From CBFHMJ01 sp965656875 (lineage in GTDB: Bacteria > Pseudomonadota > Gammaproteobacteria > Enterobacterales > Alteromonadaceae), in the NCBI GenBank assembly GCA_965656875.1, contig CBFHMJ010000003.1, positions 527,767-591,766 on the forward strand: DNA of 64,000 bases, given 5' to 3'. The position numbers were made by a program, and so were the translations under genes. Under the pieces are notes generated by a model. The model did not search any database. It was given only the letters and a program-made list of their open reading frames with translations, and was not told the DNA's origin. Shown in pieces: positions 36,331 through 44,776 of this stretch. How positions within the stretch are numbered: the first letter of the stretch is position 1; each line of letters starts with the position of its first letter.

Positions 36331-38166
36331 ATGACTGCAACTTCATTTGACTATAAACCCTTTCTTAAAGACCTGACCAACCAACCTGGTGTGTATCGTA
36401 TGCTGAATACAGACCAGGATGTGATCTATGTTGGTAAAGCCAAAAATCTAAAGAAACGTGTTTCCTCTTATTTTCGCGCCAATATCTCCAATGCTAAAAC
36501 CCGGGCGTTAGTTGAGAACATCGCTCAAATCGAAATCACGGTTACTACCACAGAAACCGAAGCACTGATTCTCGAAAATAACTTCATCAAACAATATCGA
36601 CCGCGCTATAACGTCCTGCTTCGCGATGACAAATCTTATCCTTATATTCTTCTAACTGCGCATCAACATCCACGACTCAAACTCCATCGCGGTCCGAAGC
36701 GAGATAAAGGCGATTATTTTGGCCCGTTTCCTGGTGCCGGAGCCGTGAGTGAAAGTTTGCGACTGATGCAGAAAATCTTTCCTGTTCGCCAGTGTGAAGA
36801 TGGCTTTTACCGCGCCAGAACCCGTCCTTGTTTGCAATATCAGCTAAATCGTTGCTCTGCGCCTTGTGTAGAGGGAAAGGTATCTGATGAGGAATATCAA
36901 CAACAGGTAAAACTGGCAAAAATGTTTTTGATGGGAAAAAGCCAGGATGTGATCAGCCAGCTAGTGGAGCACATGGAGCAGGCCAGTCTTTCACTGGCGT
37001 TTGAGGAGGCCGCTAAATATCGTGACCAGATCACCACGTTACGGAAAGTTCAGGAACAGCAATATGTGAGTGGTGCATCGGAAGAACTCGATGTCGTCGG
37101 CTTTTTTTATGAGCATGGTATTGCTGCTGTTCATGTCTTGTTTATTCGAGACCACAAAATACTCGGCAGTAAAAATTATTTTCCAGACATTCCTAAAGGT
37201 GCCGATCCGGAAGAGATCGTTAAATCATTCCTGTTACAGTTTTATCTGAATACCCACGGTGGCCAGAAAATCCCGGCGGAAATTATTGTTTCGCACGGAG
37301 TTGAAGATGTTGCCGATGTAGAACAGGTTATTTCCAGCGTTACAGAACGCAAAGTAACGATTCGTCATTTATCCCGGGGTGAAAAACACCGCTATCAATC
37401 GCTGGCAGAACGAAATGCTAAAATCGCTGTTGCGACCAGGCTTAGCGATAAAAAATCCAATCATCAACGTTATCAACAACTCCAGGAGTTTCTGGAACTG
37501 GATGAACCGGTGCGCCGCATGGAATGTTTCGATATCAGTCATACGATGGGTGAGCAGACGATTGCTTCTTGTGTGGTGTTTAATCACGAAGGCCCCAGTA
37601 AAGCGGATTATCGTCGTTACAATGTGGTTGGCGTTACGCCCGGTGATGATTATGGCGCAATGGATTTTGCCCTTAAAAAACGTTATTCCAGCGTTAAAGA
37701 AGAAACGAATATCCCTGACATCATCTTTATTGATGGTGGTAAAGGGCAACTTGCCAGAGCCGAAACTTATTTCAGTGACTGGCCTCATAGCAAAATGCCG
37801 TTACTAATAGGTGTTGCCAAGGGGGTCTCTCGTAAGGCAGGATTAGAAACCTTAATTTTTGCGGGTGGAACCAAAGAGGTGAATCTCGCCGCAGATTCCC
37901 CGGCGCTTCATTTAATTCAACATATTCGTGATGAGGCGCACCGATTTGCGATTACCGGACACAGAAATAAACGCGCAAAAGAAAAACGCGCATCCACGTT
38001 ACAACATATAGAGGGCATCGGTCCGAAAAGACGACAAGCACTATTAAAATATTTCGGCGGTTTGCAGGGCATTAAAGGTGCATCAGTCGATGAACTGGCA
38101 AAAACACCGGGAATTAGTAAAAAGCAGGCACAAATCATTTTCGATTCGCTTAATGAACGTGCATAA
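36331..38166 (+). CDS. uvrC: Excinuclease ABC subunit C
   Basis: A 611-residue nucleotide-excision-repair nuclease. N-terminal GIY-YIG domain (QPGVYRMLN, DVIYVGKAKNLKKR), a conserved cysteine cluster (RPCLQYQLNRCSAPC), a UVR motif, an RNase H-like C-terminal nuclease (ECFDISHTMG; FIDGGKGQL), and tandem helix-hairpin-helix motifs at the end. It makes both incisions around UvrB-bound damage. It lies 44 bp after uvrY. Confidence 0.97.
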   Translation: MTATSFDYKPFLKDLTNQPGVYRMLNTDQDVIYVGKAKNLKKRVSSYFRANISNAKTRALVENIAQIEITVTTTETEALILENNFIKQYRPRYNVLLRDDKSYPYILLTAHQHPRLKLHRGPKRDKGDYFGPFPGAGAVSESLRLMQKIFPVRQCEDGFYRARTRPCLQYQLNRCSAPCVEGKVSDEEYQQQVKLAKMFLMGKSQDVISQLVEHMEQASLSLAFEEAAKYRDQITTLRKVQEQQYVSGASEELDVVGFFYEHGIAAVHVLFIRDHKILGSKNYFPDIPKGADPEEIVKSFLLQFYLNTHGGQKIPAEIIVSHGVEDVADVEQVISSVTERKVTIRHLSRGEKHRYQSLAERNAKIAVATRLSDKKSNHQRYQQLQEFLELDEPVRRMECFDISHTMGEQTIASCVVFNHEGPSKADYRRYNVVGVTPGDDYGAMDFALKKRYSSVKEETNIPDIIFIDGGKGQLARAETYFSDWPHSKMPLLIGVAKGVSRKAGLETLIFAGGTKEVNLAADSPALHLIQHIRDEAHRFAITGHRNKRAKEKRASTLQHIEGIGPKRRQALLKYFGGLQGIKGASVDELAKTPGISKKQAQIIFDSLNERA

Positions 38167-38200
38167 TATCGGCCAACATTTGAAGTTCAATGCCATACCT

Positions 38201-38752
38201 ATGTTAACAATTCCAAATATCATTACTCTTATACGTATTCTTTTAATACCTGTTTTTCTTACTATTTTCTATTTGCCTTATGAATGGGCTCATTTTGCTG
38301 CGGCGTTTACCTTCTGGTTTGCTGCAATTTCTGACGCATTAGACGGTTATCTGGCCCGTACATTGAATCAGACGACCGCGTTTGGCGCATTTCTTGACCC
38401 GGTCGCGGATAAAATCATGGTAGCGTCCGCTTTAGTCCTGATTTCTCAGGAATATGCTTCTGCGTGGATCACTATCCCGGCGCTGATTATGATTGGTCGT
38501 GAAATAATTATTTCCGCTTTGCGAGAATGGATGGCTGAAAGAGGGTTGCGTGATAGCGTGGCTGTCAGCTTTGCGGGAAAAGTTAAGACCGCCTTCCAGA
38601 TGTTGGCCTTAATTGGGTTAATCTGGCAACCGGGCGGTTTTTTACAAATACTGTCTTATGCGTTCTATTATATTGCGATGGTAATGACGGTCTGGTCGAT
38701 GGTGCAATATTTCCAGGCTTCCTGGAAAAACCTGGTTGATTCAGCAAATTAA
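38201..38752 (+). CDS. pgsA: Phosphatidylglycerophosphate synthase
   Basis: A 183-residue CDP-alcohol phosphatidyltransferase with several membrane helices and the motif D-G-x2-A-R-x8-G-x3-D-x3-D, seen as DALDGYLARTL and GAFLDPVADK. It makes phosphatidylglycerol phosphate from CDP-diacylglycerol. The ATG at 38,201 gives the length of E. coli PgsA (182). Confidence 0.96.
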   Translation: MLTIPNIITLIRILLIPVFLTIFYLPYEWAHFAAAFTFWFAAISDALDGYLARTLNQTTAFGAFLDPVADKIMVASALVLISQEYASAWITIPALIMIGREIIISALREWMAERGLRDSVAVSFAGKVKTAFQMLALIGLIWQPGGFLQILSYAFYYIAMVMTVWSMVQYFQASWKNLVDSAN

Positions 38753-38871
38753 TACCCTGATTAATAGCATGAAATTCGGACTAACATCGGATAAAAATGC
38801 TGCGATATAACGCGGAATTAATGGGAAAAAGTCAAAAAATAGGCAAACGATCTCACAGGCCATTTTTTTTG

Positions 38872-38899
38872 TTGACTCCATTAAATATCACTGTAGAAT
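38872..38899 (+). promoter_or_regulatory. Promoter of the tRNA cluster
   Basis: A -35 box TTGACT (38,872-38,877) and -10 box TAGAAT (38,894-38,899) with a 16-bp spacer, followed by a G+C-rich discriminator GCAGCGAC typical of stringently controlled tRNA promoters. It lies about 60 bp upstream of the first tRNA-Gly. Confidence 0.75.
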
Positions 38900-38965
38900 G
38901 CAGCGACATCTTAAGGGGCTAAGGCAAAAAACAGTTCTTTAAGTGTTGAAAAGTTCAGGTAAAAA

Positions 38966-39041
38966 GCGTGTATAGCTCAGCTGGTAGAGCGCAACCTTGC
39001 CAAGGTTGAGGTCACGAGTTCGAACCTCGTTACACGCTCCA
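38966..39041 (+). tRNA. tRNA-Gly (GCC), copy 1
   Basis: A 76-nt tRNA with acceptor GCGTGTA/TACACGC, anticodon GCC in CTTGCCAAG, and encoded CCA. Identical copies occur at 39,229, 39,338, 39,492 and 63,647. Confidence 0.97.
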
Positions 39042-39056
39042 AAAACTTTTCTCGAA

Positions 39057-39130
39057 GGCGGGTTGGCAGAGTGGCCATGCAGCGGATTGCAAATCCGTGG
39101 ACCTCGGTTCGACTCCGGGACCCGCCTCCA
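39057..39130 (+). tRNA. tRNA-Cys (GCA)
   Basis: A 74-nt tRNA with acceptor GGCGGGT/ACCCGCC, anticodon GCA in ATTGCAAAT, and encoded CCA. It follows tRNA-Gly as in the E. coli glyW-cysT-leuZ operon. Confidence 0.97.
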
Positions 39131-39134
39131 TTTT

Positions 39135-39221
39135 GCCCGGGTGGTGGAATTGGTAGACACAAGGGATTTAAAATCCCTCGCTGGTAACAGCGTGCCGGTT
39201 CAAGTCCGGCCCCGGGCACCA
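39135..39221 (+). tRNA. tRNA-Leu (UAA), copy 1
   Basis: An 87-nt type II tRNA with acceptor GCCCGGG/CCCGGGC, anticodon TAA in ATTTAAAAT, a variable arm, and CCA. An identical copy lies at 39,620-39,706. Confidence 0.97.
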
Positions 39222-39228
39222 TCACTAA

Positions 39229-39304
39229 GCGTGTATAGCTCAGCTGGTAGAGCGCAACCTTGCCAAGGTTGAGGTCACGAGTTCGAACCTCGTTACACGC
39301 TCCA
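39229..39304 (+). tRNA. tRNA-Gly (GCC), copy 2
   Basis: Identical to copy 1. It lies 7 bp after tRNA-Leu copy 1; that short Leu-Gly spacer (TCACTAA) resembles the spacer TTCTAA before the tRNA-Gly beyond the inserted element. Confidence 0.97.
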
Positions 39305-39337
39305 AATTTTTAGTGATGGCATTCCACCAAATGATAG

Positions 39338-39413
39338 GCGTGTATAGCTCAGCTGGTAGAGCGCAACCTTGCCAAGGTTGAGGTCACGAGTTCGAACCTC
39401 GTTACACGCTCCA
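39338..39413 (+). tRNA. tRNA-Gly (GCC), copy 3
   Basis: Identical to copy 1, within the same transcription unit, 33 bp after copy 2. Confidence 0.97.
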
Positions 39414-39491
39414 ATCATTGGATGGTCAGCTTAATCGGTCAGTCGTAAGATACTCTTCAGTTTCTTCATATCCGTAAGCAATAATTCTTAA

Positions 39492-39567
39492 GCGTGTATA
39501 GCTCAGCTGGTAGAGCGCAACCTTGCCAAGGTTGAGGTCACGAGTTCGAACCTCGTTACACGCTCCA
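39492..39567 (+). tRNA. tRNA-Gly (GCC), copy 4
   Basis: Identical to copy 1, 78 bp after copy 3. The spacer shows no feature. Confidence 0.97.
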
Positions 39568-39602
39568 ACTTCCTTAAGTAAGTATTCCATGTTACAGATG
39601 AT

Positions 39603-41231
39603 TTATCTGTAAGCCCGATGCCCGGGTGGTGGAATTGGTAGACACAAGGGATTTAAAATCCCTCGCTGGTAACAGCGTGCCGGTTCAAGTCCGGCCCCGG
39701 GCACCAAATCACAGTAACCACCACCCAATTGCTCTGTAAGCCAGAATGGCTGCGCGATTGGGAGGAATTTTGCGGTTCTAAAACCCAATTTTAGGTCATA
39801 TTCCAACTTGTCAGTAAATACTAGTTTAAGCACGGTTCTTTTGTGCTTTATGTCGTCTGAAAGCCAGAGTTTATGCGGGTTTTCTAAAAAACTCATAGCG
39901 GTTCTAAAAGTGGTTTCAAAATCAGGCAATGGTCTGCCGCAATTTTTGATTTTTTCATCTACTTCGGCTTTTTTTCGCTCTAGCTCCTGAATACTTTTTT
40001 CATAGGTGCTGATTAGTGTTGGGCTTTCAGTATCAATGACCCGAGCTACAAGCTTCTTGATTTTACTCTCAATATCTTTGAGCGTTTCTACATTGCTTGC
40101 ATGGTTTGACTGGTGATTATTTCGGCGCTTGTCCCAGTGTATCGAAAAGTTTTTCTTTGCCAGTTTAAATAGGTCAGAAGATGGTTTGAGCTTGATAAGC
40201 ATGTCATTAAACTCGCTTTCCACTTTCTCTGCTTTTGCGGATTTGCCGTACTGTGAACAGCCTTTACGGTAGCAAAGGTAGTAATCGTAATATTGGGAGC
40301 GTCCTTTGCTTTTTGCCGAGGTAAGCGTTTCACCGCAGCCTGAGCAGGTGATAAATCCTCTTAACGGGAAATCCAAATTCAAATCTTTACGGGTAGGAGC
40401 TTTAGCTTGTCCGTTTAAACGGTTTTGAATGGCTAAATACATTTCGTAGCTGATAAGTGGCTCATGTTTAGCTGGAACCATGTTGATCCCACGGGCAGGG
40501 AAGTGGATATAACCCGCATAGAGTACATTCTCTAGCATCCTCCTAACGCGCTCAAATGTCACATCGCCATTCTTTCCTTTGGGAAAACAGGCTTGTGCAT
40601 TTAAGAAGTTTCTAACCTCACTTTGCGTTTCAAAGCGACCACAAGCAAACGATTCCAACGCATGTTGCACGATAGTCGCGGCAGGCTCATTTCTGACTAA
40701 CAATTTGCCGTGGCCTTGCATGTTTTTATACTTGTATCCTACAGCAGGAATAGACGCGACACTGTAGCCTTGTATCAATCGGGCGTGGGTGCGGTTGATG
40801 CTTTGTTCGCGGTTTTTATCCCGAAAGTGCTGGGAAACAGACGCCATCAAGTTTTCTACTAATATTTCATCTGGGGAAGAGCCAAATTCGATGGATGGAG
40901 ACAATAGCTTGCCACCTGCGGCTTCAATCGTGGTACGTAGTTCTAGGTGAGCTTTCATGCCACGGGCTAGACGAGAAATATCATCTATTAAAACAGCCGT
41001 GACTTCACTTTGCTGTTTTAAAAATTCAAGCATTGCTTGCATGGCGGGGCGCTCTACCAAAGAGCCTGAAATCCCCTCGTCATGAAAGACCTGTATCACA
41101 TCCAGCCCTTTATGCTCTGCATACTGTTCGCAGCGCACTCGTTGCGAGGACAGACCGCTTCCTTCGGTTAATTGCTTGACAGAAGAAACGCGCGCGTAAA
41201 TAACGGCATATCGTGGGGATTTCTCTTTCAT
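39603..41231 (-). CDS. Large serine recombinase (integrase)
   Basis: A 542-residue reading frame. The N-terminal resolvase domain has catalytic Ser16 (YARVSS) and DDISRLARG; then come a recombinase domain, a zinc ribbon (CSGC and CYRKGC, about residues 293-325) and a coiled-coil region. A GGAG ribosome binding site precedes ATG 41,231. The last 33 residues, from about VPGAGLEP onward, are encoded antisense by the host tRNA-Leu and are not part of the original protein. It is expected to integrate and excise the element. In the excised circle the frame would continue into the right end (see 63,558). Confidence 0.93.
   Translation of the reverse strand: MKEKSPRYAVIYARVSSVKQLTEGSGLSSQRVRCEQYAEHKGLDVIQVFHDEGISGSLVERPAMQAMLEFLKQQSEVTAVLIDDISRLARGMKAHLELRTTIEAAGGKLLSPSIEFGSSPDEILVENLMASVSQHFRDKNREQSINRTHARLIQGYSVASIPAVGYKYKNMQGHGKLLVRNEPAATIVQHALESFACGRFETQSEVRNFLNAQACFPKGKNGDVTFERVRRMLENVLYAGYIHFPARGINMVPAKHEPLISYEMYLAIQNRLNGQAKAPTRKDLNLDFPLRGFITCSGCGETLTSAKSKGRSQYYDYYLCYRKGCSQYGKSAKAEKVESEFNDMLIKLKPSSDLFKLAKKNFSIHWDKRRNNHQSNHASNVETLKDIESKIKKLVARVIDTESPTLISTYEKSIQELERKKAEVDEKIKNCGRPLPDFETTFRTAMSFLENPHKLWLSDDIKHKRTVLKLVFTDKLEYDLKLGFRTAKFLPIAQPFWLTEQLGGGYCDLVPGAGLEPARCYQRGILNPLCLPIPPPGHRAYR
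39620..39706 (+). tRNA. tRNA-Leu (UAA), copy 2, integration target
   Basis: Identical to the copy at 39,135. Its CCA end is the left junction of the integrated element, and the tRNA remains complete. The serine recombinase gene reads antisense into it. Confidence 0.97.
39701..39706. other. attL core GCACCA
   Basis: The last six bases of tRNA-Leu copy 2, repeated at 63,635-63,640. The sequence after the right copy (TTCTAAGCGTG) restores a normal Leu-Gly tRNA spacing, which supports this pair as element ends. Confidence 0.65.
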
Positions 41232-41243
41232 GAGGTCGCTCCA

Positions 41244-41474
41244 TTAATGTATCGTTGGTTTCTTATTAGTGGATATTTGATCAGTATTATGACTCTGTAA
41301 ATTACCCGCTTCAAGCTGTTCACAACTAAGTTGTATGGGATGAACGCCCCATGCGGCATCTACGAAGGATTCAGTAAACCCCCATACGGTTTTTATGATC
41401 TCAATTCGCTGCTCTAACGGGAGATTGAAGTTTTCCGTGTAGGGGAGAAGTTCTGCGAGTTCTTCTTGTGTCAT
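41244..41474 (-). CDS. Small protein of mobilization operon, unknown
   Basis: A 76-residue acidic protein whose start abuts the relaxase stop and whose end lies 12 bp before the recombinase start. This tight packing supports it as a real gene of the relaxase-recombinase operon. No signal peptide or membrane helix is seen, and no family was recognised. Confidence 0.65.
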   Translation of the reverse strand: MTQEELAELLPYTENFNLPLEQRIEIIKTVWGFTESFVDAAWGVHPIQLSCEQLEAGNLQSHNTDQISTNKKPTIH

Positions 41475-42773
41475 TTAAATCTCCAGATTGGGTTTGTGTT
41501 GCTGCTCTGCTGTGTGCTGATTAATGCGCTCAAATTCTCGTTTAAGCTTGCCTTTAAGCGCGATGCCTTGGCTTTGTTGGACGAAGCTGGCATTTAGGGC
41601 AATGGTTTCGGATTGCTGTTTTTCGCGCAGTGTCACCAGCTCTTTTTGTAATGCTTGCCTGTCATGGATATGCTGCTGGATAAGGGCTTCTTTTTCTTTT
41701 AAATCGCGGGCAATGCACGCTCTGGCCTCGGCTTCGTTTTTTTGCTTTTGTTTGCGAGAGCGGCCTGTCACAAAATCAAACAGTCCACCTAAGCCTTTAC
41801 GCAGACGTTTAAGCCGTTTTTTATTTTCTTGGGCGGAGCGCGTTTTATGTCGTGTTGCCAAGTCGCTGCGCTCTTGGCGCTGTTGTGCAATCATTTGGCG
41901 TTTTTGCTCTGTTAGCGGTTGGCGCTCCAGCTTGTGCTTGAGAGCTTGTTCGCGGCGCAAGCGCTTGTGGATGCCATAACGTTCCCTTGCAATGATGGCT
42001 TTGACTTCGGTGATGGAGGGGGCGGTTTCAGGGTCTCCCAGTTTGGCGCGGATGTCTTTGGCGGTAGTGCCAAGGTTACGTTTGTTCAGCGGGTAAATCT
42101 CACCTTGCCAGCTAACGGCGACAAAACCATTGCGTCTGTCTCCACGGGCGAGAAAGCACCCAGCCTCACCAAGTGCGGCTTTAAAACTGGCGCGGTTATC
42201 CGATTGCTCCCAACACTTTTTTATGGCTCCTTTGATTTGCTTGGGATGAAGGCCAAGGCGCTTGGCTTGTTGCCACTCGGCAAGGGTGAAGTTGCGTGGG
42301 TCGGCCTGATAACCTGTTTTGAAGCCTTTGGGTAGGTCCCAACCATTTTCTAAAAACAAATCCCGTGATAAATCATTCAGACGCTGCTTGTAATAAGGCA
42401 GTTTGATGGCTTTCATGGTTTGGCTATCAATGCGTGAAGCCACCACATGAAAATGTCTGCGGCCTTCTTTTTCATGGGCAACCACGATATGAGGCTGGTT
42501 TTGTAAGCCCACTTTCTCAAGTACGCGTTTGGCTGCATCAAATATCGCTTCGTTATTAACCGTCTCTTTTTCTGGCGGTGAAATTACCAGCGAGAACAAA
42601 AACTTCTTACATTGTGTGGCACGACTTATCGCATAAGATTCTTGCAAGGCACCATCAAGGTTTTGTTGGCAAAAGCCCTCGATTTTAAGCACTTCCACAT
42701 GGTCGTTTTCATGGCTTGTTAAATGGGCGGCAAGTTGCCTTGCGCCGCCGCGTTGGTTGGCTTTTAAAATCAT
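41475..42773 (-). CDS. Relaxase/mobilization nuclease (MobA/VirD2-like)
   Basis: A 432-residue protein. The N-terminal relaxase domain begins MILKANQRGG and carries the metal-binding histidine motif around His100, His107 and His109 (RRHFHVVASRID). A long Gln/Lys/Arg-rich, probably coiled-coil tail covers about residues 255-430. It nicks oriT and pilots the strand. The upstream MobC-like gene overlaps it by 4 bp. The exact MOB class was not decided; MOBP or MOBQ are possible. Confidence 0.87.
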   Translation of the reverse strand: MILKANQRGGARQLAAHLTSHENDHVEVLKIEGFCQQNLDGALQESYAISRATQCKKFLFSLVISPPEKETVNNEAIFDAAKRVLEKVGLQNQPHIVVAHEKEGRRHFHVVASRIDSQTMKAIKLPYYKQRLNDLSRDLFLENGWDLPKGFKTGYQADPRNFTLAEWQQAKRLGLHPKQIKGAIKKCWEQSDNRASFKAALGEAGCFLARGDRRNGFVAVSWQGEIYPLNKRNLGTTAKDIRAKLGDPETAPSITEVKAIIARERYGIHKRLRREQALKHKLERQPLTEQKRQMIAQQRQERSDLATRHKTRSAQENKKRLKRLRKGLGGLFDFVTGRSRKQKQKNEAEARACIARDLKEKEALIQQHIHDRQALQKELVTLREKQQSETIALNASFVQQSQGIALKGKLKREFERINQHTAEQQHKPNLEI

Positions 42774-43141
42774 GCTTTTACTCCTAATCCTTTAATGAGC
42801 ATTTGGCGCATCCACATTACGGTGTCATAGGCTTCATTGAGCTTGGTTATCACATCGGGGGTGACTTCCAATGTGCCAGTGTTCACCGCGTGGGCGATTT
42901 GGTTGAGGTTATTGGCAATCCGTGATGCTCCAAGTGCAGATAGCACTTGTGCCAGTTCATTGCGCTCATGACGTTTCATGCTCAGCAGTTTGTAGCTCTG
43001 TTCAAAATCCTTGCTAAACAGCTTTAAACGGATAAGTGCAGCATTGCTGACGCCAAGGTTTTGCGCCATCTCATTAAGCACAATGCGCTCTTGCTCGGTC
43101 ATGCGAAACGAGAATATGTGTGTCACAAGATTTGCTGGCAT
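42770..43141 (-). CDS. MobC-like relaxosome accessory protein
   Basis: A 123-residue protein from ATG 43,141, preceded by CAGGTG; the frame extends upstream, but the ribosome binding site supports this start. The N-terminal ribbon-helix-helix-like part (FSFRMTEQERIVLNEMAQNLGVSNA) and the helical region NNLNQIAHAVNTG are typical of MobC family proteins, which help the relaxase open oriT. It is translationally coupled to the relaxase by an ATGA overlap. Confidence 0.82.
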   Translation of the reverse strand: MPANLVTHIFSFRMTEQERIVLNEMAQNLGVSNAALIRLKLFSKDFEQSYKLLSMKRHERNELAQVLSALGASRIANNLNQIAHAVNTGTLEVTPDVITKLNEAYDTVMWMRQMLIKGLGVKA

Positions 43142-43210
43142 GGATGCACCTGTTTCATGTTGGTTAAAGAGGTGCCAAGCCCACCACATAGATGGGCTTG
43201 GCAATAAGGT

Positions 43211-43483
43211 TTAGATACGTTGCGTTACATTATCCGTGTGGGATAAGTTCACAGGCGCTTCTTGCTTTTGCTGGCGCATTTTCAAGAGCGCTTCTTTGGC
43301 TTCGCGGGACTGCAAAACAATTTTTTGGTCGTTGAAGCTTCCCGTCATATAGCCATTGTCGTTTTTCCAAAGCGCGCCTTGTTTGCTCCATAAGGTCTTG
43401 CCGTTTTCTTCGGTAACAACATGCACCTCATAATCAGGCTTGCGCCCTTTGGTTGCTGGAATGGTGTTTTGGTTTTCACTCAT
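43211..43483 (-). CDS. Small hypothetical protein
   Basis: A 90-residue protein from ATG 43,483, preceded by AAAGGAAA. A proline/lysine-rich N-terminus is followed by a compact beta-rich segment (YEVHVVTEENGKTLWSKQGA) and a helical tail. No family name is certain. It lies between MobC and another small gene, all on the same strand. Confidence 0.6.
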   Translation of the reverse strand: MSENQNTIPATKGRKPDYEVHVVTEENGKTLWSKQGALWKNDNGYMTGSFNDQKIVLQSREAKEALLKMRQQKQEAPVNLSHTDNVTQRI

Positions 43484-43500
43484 TATTTTTTCCTTTCGGT

Positions 43501-43719
43501 TTAGTGGTAGGTCACAGTGCTGTTGCGTGGACGAGCGATGAATTCGCCGCTGATAGTGACGAACTGATATTCCAGTGTGCTGCCATCGGGTGCCCAAAAG
43601 GTGCCGACATGAAAGTCGTAGGTTTCCCCGTCTACTTCCAATATTTGAAACACATCATGCGTAGGCGGTGACATGCGTCTTGGCGGTAGTGCAAGCGGGG
43701 GTTGGGTTTCGTTGAACAT
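43501..43719 (-). CDS. Small hypothetical protein
   Basis: A 72-residue protein with a clear ribosome binding site (AAGGAG) about 7 nt upstream of ATG 43,719. It is proline-rich at the N-terminus, then beta-rich (FQILEVDGETYDFHVGTFWA). No family was recognised. It lies 17 bp upstream of the next small gene. Confidence 0.6.
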   Translation of the reverse strand: MFNETQPPLALPPRRMSPPTHDVFQILEVDGETYDFHVGTFWAPDGSTLEYQFVTISGEFIARPRNSTVTYH

Positions 43720-43800
43720 AGGCTTTCTCCTTCGTTTAAAAAGTTAGTGTTCATGAGTTCATTGCATCCTTGCGAGGTTAAAAAAGTGTTAAATTACAAT

Positions 43801-43837
43801 GTGTTGACGGCGCACAGTCTCCTAGACTGTGAACCTT
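43801..43837 (-). other. Candidate origin of transfer (oriT)
   Basis: On the minus strand a perfect 8-bp inverted repeat CACAGTCT/AGACTGTG with a 3-nt loop (43,813-43,831) is followed at once by CGCCGTC, giving TGTGCGCCGTC. From memory the IncQ plasmid RSF1010/R1162 oriT has an inverted repeat followed by a GTGCGCC-containing nic region. The site lies in the only clear gap of the mob operon (43,720-43,857). Confidence 0.45.
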
Positions 43838-43857
43838 TCAAAAAAGTTAATGGGTGG

Positions 43858-44124
43858 TTACGTCTGCATGCCCTTTGATTTTGATTGCTGATTAAACTGG
43901 GCTTTGGCGTAACCTTTTTGGACTTTTAATGCCCGCTCGTTGCGTATCTTTTCCAGCCCGCCATAAAGTGCGTGCGTTAACTCGTTTTCCCTTTGCTGCA
44001 TTTGCCGCTCAACTTCCTTGTGTACATCGCGCTCTAATTTCCCACCGGGTGTCAGGCTGGGTTTTGGGGTGATGTCCTTTTTCCTTGCTCTGAGCTGTTC
44101 CAGCTCAAAGCGAAAGGCTGTCAC
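43858..44124 (-). CDS. Small charged protein, unknown
   Basis: An 88-residue highly charged protein, probably helical or coiled coil over most of its length (VERQMQQRENELTHALYGG). It overlaps the upstream VWA-like gene by 4 bp. No family was recognised. Confidence 0.6.
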   Translation of the reverse strand: MTAFRFELEQLRARKKDITPKPSLTPGGKLERDVHKEVERQMQQRENELTHALYGGLEKIRNERALKVQKGYAKAQFNQQSKSKGMQT

Positions 44125-44762
44125 TTAATCACCGCTTTGAAGTGGCTGTTCGTTTGCTTGAAATATTCGCTCCATGCCTCGCGAAGTCTGACCATTTCGG
44201 AATCGCGACGCCCAATGCCAAGGCCATAGAAAATCACTGTGCATCCCTTGAGTTTGTCTTGTGCGAAGGCATTCGGTGTTGGCAAGCTGACCTCACCTGC
44301 CAGTAGTTTGTTAGGGTCAACATATTCAGAGGCTTCAATGCCATCGGTTAACACCAGTACGGTGCTGCCCGTTTGCTCGCAGCCAAAGTCATTGCGCCCA
44401 AAATAGGCAATCAGATTGGTACTGCCTTGCTCTTTGGCCTGACTTGCCAAGGTTGTCAGCTTGCTTTGAATGCCTTTGACAAGCCGCTTTTGGTTTTTGC
44501 GATTAAGCGTGACCTGAGGTGCATCGAAGTTATCGAAGCTTTGTAGGCTGCCAAAGCTTTGTAACACCACGCTATCGCCCGTGCTTAATTGGGATACGTG
44601 TTGGCTGGCGTAATACGCCGCCCCTTTGGATACGCGCTCATCTTTTAAAAAGGGGTTGGAGCCACTTAAATCGACAGCAATGGTTAATTGAGAGCTTTGT
44701 GCGCTGGCGCTCAATAGCAGTGTGGCGAGTAGCTTAGTCATAATGGGTTTAAGGTTTTTCAT
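44121..44762 (-). CDS. Secreted VWA-like protein
   Basis: A 213-residue protein from ATG 44,762, preceded by GGAG. A Sec signal peptide (about residues 1-23) leads into a von Willebrand A-like fold: the MIDAS motif D31-x-S33-x-S35 (VDLSGSN) and a second segment VLVLTDGIE. It is probably periplasmic. VWA proteins mediate protein-protein contact. Placement between a coupling protein gene and mob genes suggests a part in transfer, but no such role is established for it. Confidence 0.7.
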   Translation of the reverse strand: MKNLKPIMTKLLATLLLSASAQSSQLTIAVDLSGSNPFLKDERVSKGAAYYASQHVSQLSTGDSVVLQSFGSLQSFDNFDAPQVTLNRKNQKRLVKGIQSKLTTLASQAKEQGSTNLIAYFGRNDFGCEQTGSTVLVLTDGIEASEYVDPNKLLAGEVSLPTPNAFAQDKLKGCTVIFYGLGIGRRDSEMVRLREAWSEYFKQTNSHFKAVIK

Positions 44763-44776
44763 GGTAACGCTCCGCT

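Noticed and set aside
38939..39272. Overlapping open frames of 70-90 codons on both strands
   Set aside because: They lie entirely over tRNA-Gly, tRNA-Cys and tRNA-Leu genes and are the well-known spurious translations of tRNA sequence.
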